This document shows, piece after piece, positions 61,740 to 64,000 of a stretch of 64,000 bases of DNA (the first letter of the stretch is position 1; the number at the start of each line of letters is the position of its first letter). A model generated the notes under the pieces. That model worked only from the letters and a program-made list of their open reading frames with translations. It made no database searches and had not been told where the DNA came from. The translations under genes and the position numbers were made by a program. The stretch covers positions 623,851 to 687,850 of the forward strand of contig CAJTPW010000001.1 in NCBI GenBank assembly GCA_910578465.1. Reading direction: 5' to 3'. The stretch is from an uncultured Vampirovibrio sp. (GTDB lineage: Bacteria; Cyanobacteriota; Vampirovibrionia; Gastranaerophilales; Gastranaerophilaceae).

Positions 61740-62891
61740 ATGGAATTCTTTGAAGACAATTGGATAAGCTGTTTTAAAAACAAGAAACCGCAGGATACAA
61801 AAGTTCTTGTTGGCATATCGGGCGGTGTAGATTCAGCCGTTTGTGCGTTAATGCTAAAACAGGCCGGATATAATGTTACGGGTGCTATGATGAAAATTTA
61901 TGACGGCGAAATTAAAACAATTGCAAATTCCTGTTACGGCACTGATAAAGAAAAAGAAATAAAAGACGCAAAAACAATTTGCGAAAAGCTTGGAATAGAT
62001 TTTCACCTTATTGACTGCTCCAAGGCTTTCGATGAGCTTGTTTTCGGTAAATTTAAAAGTGAATACAAAAACGGGCGTACGCCAAACCCCTGCGTATTAT
62101 GCAACCCGAATATCAAATTTGGAGTATTCCCGACTCTTGCAAAAAAAGCAGGAATAGAATTTGATAAATTTGCAACAGGCCACTATGCAAGAATAGAATA
62201 TGACGAACAAATCGGCAAATATGTTTTGAAGCAAGGAATAAATCAAAAAAAAGACCAGACTTATTTCCTTTATAAATTAACGCAGGAAAAGCTTCAAAAT
62301 ATCTTATTTCCGCTTGGCAATCTCGAAAAAGATGAGGTTCGAAAGATTGCAAAAGAAAACGGCTTAATTGTACATGATAAAACCGACAGTCAGGACTTCT
62401 ATAAAGGTGATTATGCCGAGATAATCAATGCCAAAGAAATTCAAGGAAAAATTGTTCATATAAACGGCAAAGTGCTTGGAATACATGACGGCATTTTTAA
62501 CTACACAATCGGACAGAGAAAAGGCTTAAAAATAGCTCATCCCAATCCGCTTTATGTTATAAAACTGGATTCCAAAACAAACACGGTAATAGTTGCGGAA
62601 AAAGAATATACATATGCTAAAAGACTTATTGCAAGCGACATTTCCTGGACATATTTTAATAAAGATGATAAGAAAAATTTGCCTCCGAAAATAATGCAGG
62701 CTGAAGCAAAAATCCGATCTGCAGGACAAAAGGCAAAATGTGAAATAATTTTAGATAACCTTGATACATTAGAATATGCAAAGATAGAATTTAAAGAGCC
62801 GCAAAACGCTATAACGCCGGGGCAAGCAATTGTCTTTTACAACAACGATATTGTTCTTGGCGGCGGCACAATTGAAAAAACAATTGATTAA
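61740..62891 (+). CDS. mnmA: tRNA 2-thiouridylase MnmA
   Basis: A 383-residue cytosolic enzyme that adds sulfur to U34 of tRNAs for Lys, Glu and Gln, using ATP and a sulfur relay. The PP-loop is GISGGVDSAVCALM. The Cys in TPNPCVLCNPNIKF and the later DSQDFYKGDY segment are typical. The C-terminal beta domain has VGQ-like repeats. The ATG at 61740 is chosen; an in-frame GTG at 61710 would add 10 residues. A -10-like TATGAT (61723-61728) lies close to the start. Its tRNA substrates Lys(TTT) and Gln(TTG) are both in this window. Confidence 0.95.
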   Translation: MEFFEDNWISCFKNKKPQDTKVLVGISGGVDSAVCALMLKQAGYNVTGAMMKIYDGEIKTIANSCYGTDKEKEIKDAKTICEKLGIDFHLIDCSKAFDELVFGKFKSEYKNGRTPNPCVLCNPNIKFGVFPTLAKKAGIEFDKFATGHYARIEYDEQIGKYVLKQGINQKKDQTYFLYKLTQEKLQNILFPLGNLEKDEVRKIAKENGLIVHDKTDSQDFYKGDYAEIINAKEIQGKIVHINGKVLGIHDGIFNYTIGQRKGLKIAHPNPLYVIKLDSKTNTVIVAEKEYTYAKRLIASDISWTYFNKDDKKNLPPKIMQAEAKIRSAGQKAKCEIILDNLDTLEYAKIEFKEPQNAITPGQAIVFYNNDIVLGGGTIEKTID

Positions 62892-62939
62892 CTTTTTTTT
62901 ACAAGAACAGGTAATTGTTTTTAAAAAGTGCATACATAC

Positions 62940-62972
62940 AAAAACAGAGCGCTTATTTACGCTCTGTTTTAA
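62940..62972 (+). terminator. bidirectional terminator between mnmA and the repeat gene
   Basis: AAAACAGAGCG (62941-62951) pairs with CGCTCTGTTTT (62960-62970). A- and T-runs flank it on both sides. Confidence 0.85.
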
Positions 62973-63000
62973 GTATTAATCTATTATCGATATTTTATTG

Positions 63001-64000
63001 TTATTCTTCGATAATGATTTCTTCGCCATCTTCGCTGACTTCGGCAGAAGCAGGAGAAGCTTCTTGCTCGGTACTTCTTATTTCAACATCAGCTTTTTGT
63101 TGTATCGCTTCTGCAGTCTTGTCGGATGATTCAGCTTGAGGTGCGGCTGCTTCTTCATTTACAGATATTTCTGCAGCTTTTGGCTCTGTTGCCTGAGGTG
63201 CAGACGCAGGAGCTGGTGCGGCAGCAGGTGCACTTGCCTGAGGTTCACTAGCCTGCGGAGCTTGAGGTGCGGCTTCTGCAGCTTTAGCTCCTCCTCTTTC
63301 TACAGTGTCATCAGCTCCTGTAATTGCACCCGAAGTACTATCCGTTACCTTATTTTCGGTGTTACTTGGTGTAGGAGTTGAACTTTGTGCAGGCGCAGGT
63401 GTACTATTCTGATCTGCCTGACCAATTGACTCTACGTTCGGAGTTCCGCCCGTAGAAGCAGTGCTGCTTTGAGTAGAACCGCCGCCCGGTGCAGATGGTG
63501 TAGTTGCTGGTGGAGTAACTGCATTTGGTCCATTGTTACCGGTAACAGTGTTAGGTTTTGTTGCCGTTGCAGAATTGCTTGGCGGCGGGGGTGGCAAGCA
63601 ATCACTAGGAATTGGCGATTCGCTTGGCGTACCACTTGGAGTCTCAGAAGGTATACTGCTTGGAGTACTAGAAGGTGTATCGCTAGGTTCTATTACAGGT
63701 GTATCGGAATTAAATGGCGGAGTATAACTTCCTCCTCCCGGCGTACTACTTGACGGTCCAGGAGTTGAACTTGATGGTCCTGGCGTACTACTTGATGGTC
63801 CTGGAGTTGAACTAGAGGGACCAGGAGTTGAACTTGATGGTCCCGGCGTACTACTTGACGGTCCAGGAGTTGAACTTGATGGTCCTGGCGTACTACTTGA
63901 TGGTCCTGGAGTTGAACTAGAGGGACCAGGAGTTGAACTTGATGGTCCCGGCGTACTACTTGACGGTCCAGGAGTTGAACTTGATGGTCCTGGCGTACTA
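63001..64000 (-). CDS. Pro/Ser/Thr repeat protein, C-terminal part (runs off right edge)
   Basis: The visible 332 residues are the C-terminal part of a larger protein; the start is beyond 64000. From the edge inward come PSSSTPG repeats, a short TPSxTPS region, then PIPSDCLPPPPPSN, shared almost exactly with the protein at 23063. The rest is Ala/Pro/Thr/Glu-rich and the end is acidic (SEDGEEIIIEE). No folded domain is visible. A surface or matrix role is likely by analogy to its relative. The frame stays open across the whole repeat. Confidence 0.7.
   Translation of the reverse strand, partial: STPGPSSSTPGPSSSTPGPSSSTPGPSSSTPGPSSSTPGPSSSTPGPSSSTPGPSSSTPGPSSSTPGPSSSTPGPSSSTPGPSSSTPGGGSYTPPFNSDTPVIEPSDTPSSTPSSIPSETPSGTPSESPIPSDCLPPPPPSNSATATKPNTVTGNNGPNAVTPPATTPSAPGGGSTQSSTASTGGTPNVESIGQADQNSTPAPAQSSTPTPSNTENKVTDSTSGAITGADDTVERGGAKAAEAAPQAPQASEPQASAPAAAPAPASAPQATEPKAAEISVNEEAAAPQAESSDKTAEAIQQKADVEIRSTEQEASPASAEVSEDGEEIIIEE
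63737..64000 (-). repeat. 105-bp macro-repeat built of five 21-bp units
   Basis: A 21-bp unit coding for PSSSTPG recurs five times with small differences, making a 105-bp block. This block is present in two identical full copies (63737-63841, 63842-63946) and a third partial copy to the window end (63947-64000). Exact identity points to recent duplication. Confidence 0.9.

Noticed and set aside
63737..64000. Possible CRISPR array
   Set aside because: The 21-bp units are contiguous and coding, with no unique spacers, and the frame stays open.
1..64000. Mobile elements or prophage
   Set aside because: No transposase, integrase or phage structural gene, and no long terminal inverted repeats were seen.

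Overview
The window looks like a chromosomal segment of a low-GC, anaerobic, Gram-negative-type (two-membrane) bacterium. The best guess is a gut member of the Gastranaerophilales/Vampirovibrionia ('Melainabacteria'). This is inferred, not proven. The grounds are the AT-rich sequence, bacterial core genes, outer-membrane functions (a Pmp-like autotransporter, a TolC-family channel, an MlaA-type protein) and many small lineage-specific proteins that start M-[R/K]-I and carry a short [F/Y]-[R/K]-G motif. There is no phage, insertion sequence, CRISPR array or rRNA operon.

Layout. 0-9.4 kb: tRNA-Gln, a fucosyltransferase-like enzyme, an alanine/glycine symporter, two alpha/beta hydrolases behind a MerR-type promoter, a large autotransporter and an RgpF-like protein. 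9.5-26 kb: tRNA-Lys, a coiled-coil protein behind a poly-C tract, a two-component system, a YdjC deacetylase, a deiminase-like protein, tRNA-Ser/tRNA-Glu, two small tagged proteins, clpC, rpiB and three acidic or low-complexity proteins. 25.8-36.4 kb: fba, a three-gene signalling operon, a B12-type radical SAM gene, three genes of a Pro/Gln-rich, HEAT-like cluster, and gatB. 36.4-48.2 kb: tRNA-Leu with tRNA-derived inverted fragments, an NhaC antiporter, a GH13-like protein, a tandem pair of tagged paralogues, the NifU-like/GGGtGRT pair, a NagZ-like GH3 enzyme, an acidic EF-hand-like protein and a TolC-family protein. 48.3-64 kb: valS, tRNA-Lys, a TPR glycosyltransferase, orphan oadG, a DUF815 ATPase, ilvC, yhcH, tRNA-Leu, an MlaA-hydrolase fusion with a structured leader, a degenerate phosphatase-like protein, tRNA-Gln, udk, mnmA and the C-terminal part of a Pro/Ser/Thr repeat protein running off the right edge.

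Two lineage-specific systems stand out. First, seven otherwise unrelated proteins share an N-terminal M-[R/K]-I...[F/Y]-[R/K]-G-like tag; their bodies look deiminase-like, phosphatase-like or phosphoribosyltransferase-like, and none has a classical signal peptide. Second, five genes for acidic, coiled-coil or Pro-rich proteins each have a direct repeat TGTAAA-N4-TGTAAA (10-bp period) upstream, usually 84-100 bp before the start codon. In one of them a run of 13 C separates this box from the core promoter. Together these look like a co-regulated, possibly exported or surface protein set with a phase-variable member. All statements come from reading the sequence; no database search was run.
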